DNA of 64,000 nt from Burkholderia sp. S171 (GTDB lineage: Bacteria > Pseudomonadota > Gammaproteobacteria > Burkholderiales > Burkholderiaceae), in NCBI RefSeq assembly GCF_009766085.1, contig NZ_LMUF01000044.1, positions 1-64,000 of the forward strand, written 5' to 3'. Position numbers and translations under genes: made by a program. The notes beneath the pieces are model-generated. The model saw only the letters and a list, made by a program, of their open reading frames with translations, was not told the DNA's origin and made no database searches. This document shows positions 16,893-25,911 of the stretch, piece by piece. The number at the start of each line of letters is the position of its first letter. Position 1 is the first letter of the stretch.

Positions 16893-18185
16893 TCACTTGG
16901 AAAATTGCGTGGGCGTGTCAGTGACGCGACGTTGGCTCAAGTCGGAATTCCAGCTGGGTGCATCGCTGGAGCGGGGGGAAGGCAAAGCCGCCGCTGCTCT
17001 GGGCGCTACGCGAACTGGCTGGCGGGCTGAGCCGCTGTTGTCATCGAGTACGGCGGAGTGCGCGAGCATGTTGTACATATCGGTGACGCTAAGCGATGAG
17101 CTTGCCGTGTTTGAGCGCGTGTCATTGCGTGTGAGCGTACGGCGGCCCGGCGACGTGAGGGGAGCTTCATGCCCGGTGCTGCGATAAACCGGCTCGCCGT
17201 GATACTCATGGCCATGGCGCCGATGCATCACCTCGTACCGGTGCGCATCGCGCTTGCTCTTCGCCTTGGCTTTCGAACCATGGCGTTCCAGAGGTTGCGC
17301 AACTGTCCGCGCTTTGGTTGCGCGTTCCGACACGGTATTGGGCGCGGTGGCCCGGCTATTACTAGCGATGGCGCTCGTAGTCGTGGCCATGCTAACCGGC
17401 GGCTTGCTGTTGCTGTTGCCGTTGGCGCTACTTAGATCGACAGCTTTTTGCACCGCAGGCAAAGCGGCAATCGCGGCGGCGGCGGAGCGAGTGGCAGAAG
17501 CTTCGGCCGAAGCAGCAGTCTTGGCCGCCGCTGAAGCCACAGTCGAAGCGCCATTCGAAGCCGAAGGCGAAGCAACCACCACCGTTGCGCTCGACGCACC
17601 GGATGCATGAACCGTTTCAGAATCAGAATCAGAATCGGCTGTCGGTTTGATCACCGGGATAGCGCTCAACACGATCTTGGGCTTTTGCGTTTCGGCATCC
17701 TGATGGCCGATTTTCGTACCAAACAATGCCCATGCAATAAACGCAGCGCATGCCAGCGCAATCGCTCCACCAGCAAACTGCTTGCGATGATCGTGATTAG
17801 CTGCCGGTGCTTTCACATGCCGGTCGTCGGGCGCGGTGAACGGCTCGAACGCGAACGGCGCCGGCTCGGCGGCTGGCGGTGCTTCGTTGACGGGAACCGG
17901 GGGAATCCCAATGCCTTGCTCGGCGTGATTGACTTCGTCGTTGCGTTTGAACTTTCCCCAGAGACTGGCGGGCGTATACGGGAAACGATCGTCGCGAAGA
18001 GAAAGCGCGCTGATATAGGCCGTGAGGAAACGAGCCGCGTAAAACGGTATTTCATATTCAGTCAATACCGGACGCGTGCCGGTTAACGTCCACTCTTCGC
18101 CATAAACGGCGTTGGGCATACCGGCAAGCGGGAACAGCGTCGGCAGAAGCAGATCGCCTTGTACAACGACCAGAGGAGCATTCAT
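16893..18185 (-). CDS. Hypothetical single-pass membrane protein, Ala/Ser-rich
   Basis: I do not recognise a characterised family in this 430-residue protein. Residues 1-80 look globular (GDLLLPTLFPLAGMPNAVYG, TEYEIPFYAARFLTAYISAL). One membrane segment lies at about 138-156 (GGAIALACAAFIAWALFG). Residues 160-430 are low-complexity Ala/Ser/Thr with a basic HRYEVMHRRHGHEYHGEP patch near 310. The likely topology is a cytoplasmic N-terminus with a disordered extracytoplasmic tail. It is followed by the DUF2968-like gene after 106 bases. The even coding bias and the conserved-looking N-terminus argue that it is real, but the function is unknown. Confidence 0.65.
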   Translation of the reverse strand: MNAPLVVVQGDLLLPTLFPLAGMPNAVYGEEWTLTGTRPVLTEYEIPFYAARFLTAYISALSLRDDRFPYTPASLWGKFKRNDEVNHAEQGIGIPPVPVNEAPPAAEPAPFAFEPFTAPDDRHVKAPAANHDHRKQFAGGAIALACAAFIAWALFGTKIGHQDAETQKPKIVLSAIPVIKPTADSDSDSETVHASGASSATVVVASPSASNGASTVASAAAKTAASAEASATRSAAAAIAALPAVQKAVDLSSANGNSNSKPPVSMATTTSAIASNSRATAPNTVSERATKARTVAQPLERHGSKAKAKSKRDAHRYEVMHRRHGHEYHGEPVYRSTGHEAPLTSPGRRTLTRNDTRSNTASSSLSVTDMYNMLAHSAVLDDNSGSARQPVRVAPRAAAALPSPRSSDAPSWNSDLSQRRVTDTPTQFSK

Positions 18186-18543
18186 CTTTTCTCATTTCCG
18201 AAAGCGGGCGTCAGGACTGCTCAACGAACGAACAAGCGGGGCAGCCGTGTGGACGTCGCCCGGTTGTTGCCGCAAAGGTGATGAATACTTCACCTTTCCC
18301 GGACCCGCCACAGAACAGCCCTCGATGATACCCAGCGCCAGCTTGGCGCGTCGCTCAGAACCTTCTTAGTTCCTTGAATAAGAGGCGTTCGGAGTGAAAA
18401 AAATTCGCTGATTCGACACGGACGCATCGGACGTTTCAGTGCGCGACGCCTGACTCCCCGGAGACGTGTTTTTGCAGTCGGCGTACAGGCGTTAAATGAG
18501 ATTACAACGCCCCATCCGCGAAGGCAAAAGAAACGCCGGGGTA
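18186..18543. other. Intergenic region, 358 bases
   Basis: This lies upstream of the hypothetical membrane gene and downstream of the GNAT gene. There is a weak 6-bp hairpin GGCGTT/AACGCC at 18489-18511 without a T-run. I see no gene, RNA or clear promoter here. Confidence 0.5.
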
Positions 18544-19086
18544 TCAGCCTAATGGCAGGACATAACGCAGCGCGATGATCTCAATGCCGCCCATTGTGTC
18601 GTCTTCGCGGCCAGCCAGTTGCCATCCGCGAGACTCATAGAAACCAATAGCTGCAACGTTCGGCTCTAGTACCGACAAATGCAGGCTGGCCGCGCCACGA
18701 TCGCGTGCCCATTGCGCGGCGACGCTCAGCATGGCGGTGCCCAATCCGCTGCCTTTGGCTCCCGGTAGCGCGTGCAGATTGTCCACGAGCACGCTGCCGT
18801 CTTCATCGGGGGCAACCAGGCAAATGAAACCGATCGGCCGATCATCTTGTACAGCGATCAATACCTCGCCCGCTCCCGCAGCCAGTCCTTCGAATCGTGT
18901 CTGCCAGTGCGTTTCGCGTTCGGCCGACATCTCGTGATCGAGAAAGTCGTCCGGCAGGATCCCGCGATACGCCGACGCCCAACTTTGCGCATGCATCTCG
19001 GCGATGAGTTGTGCATCGGTCGACGTTGCCTGCCGCAGCATGAAAGGCCATGACGGATCAGAAAATGTAGGCTTATAGATAGACAT
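18544..19086 (-). CDS. GNAT-family N-acetyltransferase
   Basis: This 180-residue protein has the GNAT core from about residue 16 (MLRQATSTDAQLIAEM). The acetyl-CoA-binding loop is a variant of the R/Q-x-x-G-x-G/A motif (PGAKGSGLGTAML), and the late strand is LHLSVLEPNVAAIGFYESRGW. It probably acetylates an amine of a small molecule or protein N-terminus; the substrate is unknown. ATG 19086 is the first start, but ATG 19041 would fit the domain boundary as well. It is divergent from the symporter gene. Confidence 0.85.
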   Translation of the reverse strand: MSIYKPTFSDPSWPFMLRQATSTDAQLIAEMHAQSWASAYRGILPDDFLDHEMSAERETHWQTRFEGLAAGAGEVLIAVQDDRPIGFICLVAPDEDGSVLVDNLHALPGAKGSGLGTAMLSVAAQWARDRGAASLHLSVLEPNVAAIGFYESRGWQLAGREDDTMGGIEIIALRYVLPLG

Positions 19087-19377
19087 ATGTAATCTAATTT
19101 TAAGGTGGTTTTACACACATATGAGCGATGTTCCGAATAGGCGGATTTCACTTTCCCGCTGTAACATTGGCATCGTGCATGGTTTTAGTGCCGCGATGGT
19201 TAACCCTTGTTCGCGGTGATCCGGCGCGCTTTCGCATCGTTTTGAGCATTTTTCGCCGGTTTGATCACGGCGAAGCTTACACAGGCATCCGGTGCAGTGC
19301 TATCGGGTCGTCGTCAACATCCGGTCGATTCACGGCGCATCAGCTGCGGAATCCGGCCACTGTTTTTAGAGATAGCC

Positions 19378-20676
19378 ATGTCCAGCCCGTCACATGCAAC
19401 GCCAGCGAACGAGTCGAAGGCGAAGTCGGTGTTCCGCGTTGTCAGCGGCAATTTTCTCGAAATGTACGACTTCATGGTCTATGGCTATTACGCCTCGGCC
19501 ATTGCGAAGACCTACTTTCCGAGCGGTGACGAATTTGCGTCGCTGATGCTCGCGTTGTCCGTATTCGGCGCAGGCTTCCTGATGCGGCCGATCGGCGCCA
19601 TCGTGCTCGGCGCTTACATCGATCATCACGGACGACGCAAAGGCCTGATCCTCACGCTGGCCATGATGGCCGTCGGCACCTTGCTCGTTGCAGTGATTCC
19701 GGGGTACGCGACTATCGGCATAGCCGCGCCGATCATCGTGTTGCTCGGACGTCTGCTGCAAGGCTTCTCGGCTGGTGTGGAACTGGGTGGCGTCTCGGTG
19801 TATCTCTCCGAGATCGCGACCAAGGGCAACAAGGGCTTCTACTGCTCATGGCAGTCGGGTAGCCAGCAAGTGGCCGTGGTGTTTGCCGCGTTGATCGGCG
19901 TGGGCATGAGCCGGATCCTGCCGCCTGACCAGATGACTTCATGGGGATGGCGTGTGCCGTTCATCATCGGCTGCCTGATCGTGCCGTTCCTGTTCATCAT
20001 TCGCCGTTCGCTGCAGGAAACCGAAGAGTTCCTCGCGCGCAAGCATCGTCCGGCGATGGGCGAGATCATGAAGTCGATGCTCTCGAACTGGGGCATCGTG
20101 CTTGCCGGCATGGGCATGGTCATCATGACCACGGTGTCGTTCTACATGATCACGGCTTATACGCCGACCTTCGGCAAGGAAGTGCTCAAGCTTTCTTCCA
20201 TCGATGCGCTGGTGGTGACGGTGTTCATCGGCTTGTCGAATCTCGTGTGGCTGCCACTTTCCGGCGCGATTTCCGACCGCATCGGACGTCGTCCGGTGCT
20301 GCTGTTCTTCACGATCCTTACCATTCTCACGTCGTATCCGGCCGTTCAATGGCTGGTCGCGGATCCGTCGTTCCTGCGCTTGCTCGGCGTGGAGATGTGG
20401 CTGTCGTTCCTGTACGGCAGCTATAACGGCGCGATGGTCGTGGCGCTCACCGAAGTCATGCCCGTTGAAGTCCGCACGACAGGTTTTTCGCTGGCTTATA
20501 GCCTGGCGACGACTATCGGCGGCTTCACGCCAGCTATCTCCACGTACCTGATTCACGCGACCGGCAACAAGGCGGCGCCGGGTGCATGGATGGGCGTTGC
20601 CGCGGTCTGCGGGTTGATCGCGACGCTGGTTTTGTATCGATCCACGGAAGCGCGGAGTCAATACAAGACGGCTTGA
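19378..20676 (+). CDS. MFS organic-acid:proton symporter (citrate/tricarballylate-like)
   Basis: This inner-membrane protein of about 432 residues has 12 hydrophobic segments. It belongs to the metabolite:H+ symporter group: GNFLEMYDFMVYGYYASAIAKTYFP in TM1, FGAGFLMRPIGAIVLGAYIDHHGRRKGL in the first motif A loop, and LLQGFSAGVELGGVSVYLSEIA in TM4. It is closest in pattern to citrate (CitA) and tricarballylate (TcuC) carriers. ATG 19378 is chosen because upstream codons have no family resemblance. It stands alone, so the substrate is not fixed by context. Confidence 0.85.
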   Translation: MSSPSHATPANESKAKSVFRVVSGNFLEMYDFMVYGYYASAIAKTYFPSGDEFASLMLALSVFGAGFLMRPIGAIVLGAYIDHHGRRKGLILTLAMMAVGTLLVAVIPGYATIGIAAPIIVLLGRLLQGFSAGVELGGVSVYLSEIATKGNKGFYCSWQSGSQQVAVVFAALIGVGMSRILPPDQMTSWGWRVPFIIGCLIVPFLFIIRRSLQETEEFLARKHRPAMGEIMKSMLSNWGIVLAGMGMVIMTTVSFYMITAYTPTFGKEVLKLSSIDALVVTVFIGLSNLVWLPLSGAISDRIGRRPVLLFFTILTILTSYPAVQWLVADPSFLRLLGVEMWLSFLYGSYNGAMVVALTEVMPVEVRTTGFSLAYSLATTIGGFTPAISTYLIHATGNKAAPGAWMGVAAVCGLIATLVLYRSTEARSQYKTA

Positions 20677-20696
20677 TATTTGTCAGTGTTGAAACG

Positions 20697-20726
20697 AAAA
20701 ATCCCTCGCCATGGCGAGGGATTTTT
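20697..20726. terminator. Bidirectional rho-independent terminator
   Basis: A near-perfect palindrome with stem AAAAATCCCTCGCC and its complement has A5 and T5 flanks. It lies between the convergent symporter and TPR genes. Confidence 0.93.
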
Positions 20727-20753
20727 GTTTGTGCCTTCAACGTAAATACTGTT

Positions 20754-22622
20754 TTACGACGCGCCTATTCCTCCAGCCACGCGTTGGACCACATCGTCCC
20801 ACGCGCCGGGTTTCGGTTGGCGGAACAAGCGCGCTTTCGGGTACCACGGAGTCGATGCGGTATCGATACCCCAGCGCCAGTCGGCCGCGAACGGCAGCAT
20901 CAGCCATAACGGCTTTCCTAACGCGCCGGTCAGGTGAGCAACGGCGGTATCGACGGATACCACGCCGTCCAGCCGATCCACGATCGCGGCCGTATCCGCG
21001 AAATCGTCGAGCTTGCCTTCCAGCCGCTGGATAAAGCGGGCGCGCGGATGAATGTCCAGCAACGCGCGCTCTTCGTCGGTCAAGGTGGGCTGCAAGACGA
21101 TCCAGTCGATACCTTCCAGCCTGAACAACGGTTCGAGTATCCCAAGCGGCGCCGAGCGGGTTTCGCCCGGCTGAATGCGCCCGGACCAGGCAATGCCCAG
21201 CTTGCGTTTCGACTGACCGCCGAGCGAGCCGCGCCACTTCTTCCTGTACGCCGCCGGCACCACGAGATACGGCGTGCGTGAAGGCACCTTGTCAACGCTC
21301 GATACACCCAGCGCCAGGGGCAAGCTCAGCAACGGCGAGAACGCGTCTGCATCGGCGAGCGGGGCTGCGTTGGCCGAACCATGGGCCGTGCTCTTCAGCA
21401 AGACGCCCGCCGCGTGCGCCGCGGGCTCCAGCAACGCGACGAGTTCTGGCTGTACTTCAAGCACGATCTGTCCAACGAGCTTCGCCGCGAAGGGGACGAA
21501 ACGGACGAACTGCAAGGTATCGCCGAAACCTTGTTCCGCGCGAATCTGCAGCGTCTGGCGTGGCAGCGGCTCGCCGTTCCACTTCGGCCGCGACGGCAGC
21601 GCAATGCTGCCCGGCGTGCGCAGACGCCATTCGTAGGCGGGCAGGCCGCGCGTGTAATCGCCGAGTGCCAGCAGCGTCAGCGCCCGATTCAAATTCGCCG
21701 CGACGAGGCCGGGATCGAGCCGCAAGGCTTGATCGAATGCACGCAGCGCGGGCTTGTGTGCACCGAGTGCCAATTGAGCGTTGCCGAGGCCCAGCCACGC
21801 AACGCCGTATTTCGGGTCGAGCCCGACTGCACGCTCGAATTGCGGTAACGCCGTCTCGTGCGAACCGATAGCCGCAAGCGCGTGGCCCAGGCCGAAGTGC
21901 GCCGGCGCGAATTGCGGCTGCATACGCAGCACTTTCTGGAGCACCGGCACGGCTTCGTGCGATTGGCCGACGGCATCGAGGAGATTGCCCAGGTTGAAAT
22001 GCGCCGCGACATAGTTCGGCTCGACCGCAATGGCGGCACGGAATTGCTCGATCGCGCCGTGGGTGTCGCCGAGTGAATTGAGCGCCATGCCGAGATTGTT
22101 GTGCGCGCCCGCGTGGCCGGGACGGATCTGCAGCGCGCGGTGAAACGCCTTCGCGCCTTCTTCGTATCGACGCATGCCGAGCAGCGCATTGCCGAAGTTA
22201 TTCCAGGTCGCGGCGTCCAGCGGCTGCAGGCGCAGCGCTTTTTCGAAGGCATCGGCGGCGTCTTCGTGACGGCCCGCCGCCGCGTACGCGTTGCCGAGGT
22301 TGTACTGCGCAAGCGAGAAACCGGGTTCCAGATGCAGCGCGTTACGGAATCGCTCGATGGCGTCGTCGATCCGGCCCAGCGCCTTCAGCGCGTTGCCAAG
22401 ATTGAGCTGCAGGCCGGCATCGGCGGGGCGCAGGTCCACCGCGCGACGCACCAGTTCGGCTGCTTCCGCGTGCTGGCCTTGTTGATGGCGCAGCACGCCG
22501 AGCAGATGAAGTGCGTCGACGTGGGAGGGCTCTGCGGCAAGCGCGGCTTGATAGTCGCGTTCCGCTTCGGTGAGGCGGCCATCGCGATGCGCCGCGAAGC
22601 CACGCGCAAAAACTGTATCCAT
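20754..22622 (-). CDS. TPR-repeat protein with glycosyltransferase-9-like C-terminal domain
   Basis: In this 622-residue protein, about nine tetratricopeptide repeats span residues 1-340. They show regular 34-residue spacing with the LNLGNALKALGRIDDAIERFRNALHLEPG pattern. The C-terminal 260 residues resemble the ADP-heptose/GT41-like fold of TPR glycosyltransferases (IRAEQGFGDTLQFVRFVPF, then DRLDGVVSVDTAVAHLTGALGKPLWLMLPF). Such proteins are implicated in protein or surface glycan glycosylation; the substrate is unknown. No signal peptide is seen, so it is cytoplasmic. It is divergent from the ArsR gene and has no other glycan genes next to it. Confidence 0.83.
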   Translation of the reverse strand: MDTVFARGFAAHRDGRLTEAERDYQAALAAEPSHVDALHLLGVLRHQQGQHAEAAELVRRAVDLRPADAGLQLNLGNALKALGRIDDAIERFRNALHLEPGFSLAQYNLGNAYAAAGRHEDAADAFEKALRLQPLDAATWNNFGNALLGMRRYEEGAKAFHRALQIRPGHAGAHNNLGMALNSLGDTHGAIEQFRAAIAVEPNYVAAHFNLGNLLDAVGQSHEAVPVLQKVLRMQPQFAPAHFGLGHALAAIGSHETALPQFERAVGLDPKYGVAWLGLGNAQLALGAHKPALRAFDQALRLDPGLVAANLNRALTLLALGDYTRGLPAYEWRLRTPGSIALPSRPKWNGEPLPRQTLQIRAEQGFGDTLQFVRFVPFAAKLVGQIVLEVQPELVALLEPAAHAAGVLLKSTAHGSANAAPLADADAFSPLLSLPLALGVSSVDKVPSRTPYLVVPAAYRKKWRGSLGGQSKRKLGIAWSGRIQPGETRSAPLGILEPLFRLEGIDWIVLQPTLTDEERALLDIHPRARFIQRLEGKLDDFADTAAIVDRLDGVVSVDTAVAHLTGALGKPLWLMLPFAADWRWGIDTASTPWYPKARLFRQPKPGAWDDVVQRVAGGIGAS

Positions 22623-22727
22623 TGAGGAAAATCGAATGCAAACGCCTCATTTTTACACACGTACGCCGCCGATCCCGAATTTTGCGGAATTTGGCATTGA
22701 CGCAGCCGGATTCATATCTGTAACATA

Positions 22728-22741
22728 TGAACACCTGTTCA
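22728..22741. promoter_or_regulatory. ArsR/SmtB-type operator
   Basis: The perfect inverted repeat TGAACA-CC-TGTTCA lies 19 bases before the ArsR start. It matches the TGAACA-N2-TGTTCA core bound by SmtB/CzrA-type metal sensors, so autoregulation of the efflux operon is expected. Confidence 0.8.
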
Positions 22742-22759
22742 ATTGTTGGCTAGCCTATT

Positions 22760-23089
22760 TTGTCTTCTCCCTTTGTAGCAACCGATGAGCGCGTTGTTCC
22801 GCTTGCCGACCTGTTCCGCCTCTTGGGCGATCCCACGCGCTTGCGGATTGTGCTGACGTGCGTCGACCGGCGCTGCGCGGTGGGCGCAATAGCGGAATCG
22901 CTGGGATTGTCGGCTTCGCTCGTCAGTCATCACCTGCGTTTGCTGCGGGCGGCGCGGATCGTACGCGCCGAGCGTGAAGGCAAGCAGGTTTTCTATCTCG
23001 CCGCCGATAACCACATCAGCGCCATGTTGGCCGAATTGCTCGAACACGTTGCCGAGCCGCAAACCGACTTCCGACCGGATAACGAATAA
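22760..23089 (+). CDS. ArsR/SmtB-family zinc-type metal sensor
   Basis: This 109-residue winged-helix repressor has the recognition helix region AIAESLGLSASLVSHHLRLLRAARIV and the wing EREGKQVFYLA. The last helix shows Asp83-x-His85-x10-His96-x2-Glu99. That is the complete alpha-5 metal-site pattern of SmtB/CzrA Zn(II) sensors. Cys34 and Cys39 are present, but the ELCVCDL arsenic motif is absent. The start is a TTG at 22760, since no ATG lies close to the conserved region. Its stop codon abuts the ATG of the CDF gene, so the two are translationally coupled. When zinc, cobalt or cadmium binds, it should release the operator at 22728-22741. Confidence 0.87.
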   Translation: MSSPFVATDERVVPLADLFRLLGDPTRLRIVLTCVDRRCAVGAIAESLGLSASLVSHHLRLLRAARIVRAEREGKQVFYLAADNHISAMLAELLEHVAEPQTDFRPDNE

Positions 23090-24109
23090 ATGGAACCTCA
23101 ATCGAAGCACCAGCATGATCATGACCACGACCACAAGCATGAACAAGGACACGCTCACGCCTATAACCACGGCGCCGGCGGACACCATCACCATCACGCG
23201 CCGCAAGCGGGGCAGGGCCGTACATTTGCGATTGCAGTCGGGCTGAACATGCTGATCGTGGTGGTGCAGGCGGTGTACGGTTTTATCGCCCATTCCACCG
23301 CGCTGCTTGCCGACGCCGGCCACAATCTCTCCGACGTCCTCGGCCTGCTGCTCGCCTGGGGCGCCGTCTGGTTGGGCACGCGCAAACCGTCGGAGCGTTA
23401 CACGTTTGGGTTAGGCAGCTCGTCGATACTCGCTTCGCTCGCCAACGCCGCACTGCTGCTCTTTGCCTGCGGCGCGATCGTGCTCGAAGCCGTGCAGCGC
23501 CTGCTCAATCCGGCGCCCGTCGCGGGTCTCGACGTGTTTATCGTTGCGACGATCGGCATGGTCGTGAACGGGTTCTCGGCATGGCTCTTCATGCGCGGCA
23601 GCAAGGAGGACCTGAACGTGCGCGGCGCTTTCCTGCACATGGCTGCCGACGCCGGTATCTCCGCCGCGGTTGCCATCAGCGGCCTCGTGATCCTGTTCAC
23701 CGGCGCGAGCTGGGTCGATCCGGTGATGAGTATTGTTGTGGTCGGCGTGATCGTGGTGGGCACGTGGAGTCTTGGCCGCGACGCCATGCGCCTCGCGATG
23801 AACGCGGTCCCGCCGGGCGTGGACAAGCCGGGTATCGAACGATATCTGGCGGAGGTGCACGGCGTCACCGATGTTCACGATCTCCACGTCTGGGCGCTGT
23901 CCACTACGGAGAATGCGATGACCGCACATCTGGTGATGCCGGACGGTCATCCCGGCGATGTTTTCGTGGACGGTATCGTGGCGACCTTGCGCCGCGATCA
24001 CGCGATGACCCACGCCACACTGCAAGTGGAAAGGGGCACGACGGAGCATCACTGTGCGCTGCATGAACGTTCGCCAGAACAGGCTCAGCCTCACGCGCAC
24101 ACGCATTGA
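23090..24109 (+). CDS. CDF-family zinc/cobalt/cadmium efflux transporter
   Basis: This 339-residue inner-membrane antiporter of the ZitB/CzcD type exports divalent metals against protons. The N-terminus is extremely His-rich (more than 12 His in the first 36 residues) and probably binds metal. The transport-site motif in TM2 is ALLADAGHNLSDV with Asp75, His78 and Asp82 in register. The TM5 motif FLHMAADAGIS carries the second His-x3-Asp. A cytoplasmic C-terminal domain (VHDLHVWAL) is followed by a His-rich tail. The ATG directly follows the stop of the ArsR gene, so the pair forms a metal-responsive operon. Confidence 0.93.
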   Translation: MEPQSKHQHDHDHDHKHEQGHAHAYNHGAGGHHHHHAPQAGQGRTFAIAVGLNMLIVVVQAVYGFIAHSTALLADAGHNLSDVLGLLLAWGAVWLGTRKPSERYTFGLGSSSILASLANAALLLFACGAIVLEAVQRLLNPAPVAGLDVFIVATIGMVVNGFSAWLFMRGSKEDLNVRGAFLHMAADAGISAAVAISGLVILFTGASWVDPVMSIVVVGVIVVGTWSLGRDAMRLAMNAVPPGVDKPGIERYLAEVHGVTDVHDLHVWALSTTENAMTAHLVMPDGHPGDVFVDGIVATLRRDHAMTHATLQVERGTTEHHCALHERSPEQAQPHAHTH

Positions 24110-24173
24110 GTGCGTAGTCGTTCGCGAGGCGACCGGCGTACACTTGGCACTGTGAAGTTTGAGGGAGAAGCGC

Positions 24174-25907
24174 ATGCTCGCGCAGACGCCGAATCGACAC
24201 AAAGTCCTCAACGTGCCACCGGTTCTGATCGCCGGTGCCGGTCCAACGGGCCTCGCCGCCGCGATGAGCCTTTCTCGTGCCGGTATTCCGGTGCGTCTCA
24301 TCGATAAAGCCCCCGAACCCTCGCCGTGGTCACGCGCCATCGGCATCCAGGCACGCACGCTTGAGCTCTTCGAGCAGCATCGGCTGGTTGAACCGTTTCT
24401 CGAACTCGGTCACCGGGCGCGGGTCGCGAATCTTTATTCGAATGGCCAGCGCCTCGCGCGGCTCGACTTCGATCCCTTGCAAACGCGGTATCCGTATCTG
24501 CTGTTCCTCGATCAATCCGTCACCGAACGCCTAATGACGGAACACCTCGCGTCGTTCGGCGTGCGCGTTGAACGCGGCGTCGAATTGATGCGTTTCCGGC
24601 AAGGCTCGGCGGGGCTGGAGACGGCGCTGCGGCATCCAAACGGCGCGGAAGAATCGATTCACCCGTCTTATCTGATTGGAGCGGACGGGGCGCACAGCAC
24701 GGTGCGCCACGGTCTGGACATCGAGTTCACGGGCAAGACCTTCGAGCAAACCTTCCTGCTCGCGGATCTTCACACCGATACCGAATGGCCCGACGACGAA
24801 TTCCATATCTTCGCGTCCGGCGAGGGAATCGCAACCTTGTTTCCGATGGGCGGTGGCCGTACGCGCCTGATCGCGGATAAGCGAGTGACTTTGGGTGCGG
24901 CACCCGGCGCAGCACCCGACCACGCGGCGGACAGTCCCGATAAAAACGCGGGGCCGACGCTCGACGAATGCCGGGCGATTATCGAACGGCGTATTCATCA
25001 TCGTGTGACGGCGACGAACCTTCAATGGTCGTCGTATTTTCATCTGAACAACCGCATGGCCGACCGGCTGCGTTCGGGCCGCATTTTTCTGGCCGGCGAC
25101 GCCGCGCATGTCCACAGTCCGGCCGGCGCGCAGGGTATGAACACGGGCATTCAGGAAGCGTTCAACCTCGGCTGGAAGATCGCGCGGATGCTCGCCGGGG
25201 TCGCGCCGGATCGCTTGCTCGATACGTATCACGACGAGCGTCATCCGATTGAGCGCGAAGTGCTGCGGCAGTCCAGCTTCATGACGCAAATGGCCGCTGC
25301 GGAGCATGGGCCGATGAAGCTGATCCGCGATCACGTGATGCCGGCTTTATCGGCTATCGGCCCGTTGCGCGATGCCGCTCGACGCACGGTCAGCGAGTTG
25401 TCGATTCAATACCGGCGCAGTCCGCTCACGCTGGATCGCTCGCTCGACGGCGGTCCGCGTGCGGGTGAACGCGCGCCGGACGCGTGGGTGCATGTCATCG
25501 ATGGCCCGCTTGGACGGGCGCCGGGCGTGGGCTGTCTGTTCGATCTCCACGATCCTGCGTGTTTTTCACTGTTCTTGCTGGTGAACCCGGCGCAGGAAAA
25601 CGATACTGCGCTGGCGCCCGCGACGCTCACCGTCGCGCACGCTATCCGCGATAAGGATCTGGACGAGCTGGCGGTATTGGTCGAAGAAGTGTTGCCGAAT
25701 GCGGTGCGCGTGTGGCGTATCACCGATAACGACAGCGACAGCGCGAACTCGCTGACGGATGCGTACGGACGCACGCGGCCTTGCTTTTATCTTGTGCGCC
25801 CGGATGGATATATTGCGGCGAGAGGGCGAGCGCCATCGGATACGCAGGCGCTGCTGCGGCATTGCGACACCTGGTTCGGTTCGACGCAGCCGCGAGGGGA
25901 GGGGTGA
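24174..25907 (+). CDS. FAD-dependent aromatic-ring monooxygenase (PheA/TfdB-like)
   Basis: This flavoprotein hydroxylase has about 577 residues. The dinucleotide-binding motif is VLIAGAGPTGLAAAMSLSRAG near residues 18-38. The DG motif is LIGADGAHSTVR, and the second FAD contact is GRIFLAGDAAHVHSPAGAQGMNTG. The C-terminal thioredoxin-like region of phenol-type hydroxylases is present (FYLVRPDGYIAARG). It probably hydroxylates an aromatic or polyketide-like compound with NAD(P)H and O2. ATG 24174 is preferred over TTG 24159, because GAGGGAG lies 7 bases before it. It lies 64 bases after the CDF gene but is functionally unrelated. Confidence 0.87.
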   Translation: MLAQTPNRHKVLNVPPVLIAGAGPTGLAAAMSLSRAGIPVRLIDKAPEPSPWSRAIGIQARTLELFEQHRLVEPFLELGHRARVANLYSNGQRLARLDFDPLQTRYPYLLFLDQSVTERLMTEHLASFGVRVERGVELMRFRQGSAGLETALRHPNGAEESIHPSYLIGADGAHSTVRHGLDIEFTGKTFEQTFLLADLHTDTEWPDDEFHIFASGEGIATLFPMGGGRTRLIADKRVTLGAAPGAAPDHAADSPDKNAGPTLDECRAIIERRIHHRVTATNLQWSSYFHLNNRMADRLRSGRIFLAGDAAHVHSPAGAQGMNTGIQEAFNLGWKIARMLAGVAPDRLLDTYHDERHPIEREVLRQSSFMTQMAAAEHGPMKLIRDHVMPALSAIGPLRDAARRTVSELSIQYRRSPLTLDRSLDGGPRAGERAPDAWVHVIDGPLGRAPGVGCLFDLHDPACFSLFLLVNPAQENDTALAPATLTVAHAIRDKDLDELAVLVEEVLPNAVRVWRITDNDSDSANSLTDAYGRTRPCFYLVRPDGYIAARGRAPSDTQALLRHCDTWFGSTQPRGEG

Positions 25908-25911
25908 GGGG

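Noticed and set aside
22760..23089. Arsenic-sensing role for the ArsR-family protein
   Set aside because: The ELCVCDL-type cysteine motif in the recognition-helix region is missing, while the zinc-type last-helix residues are all present.
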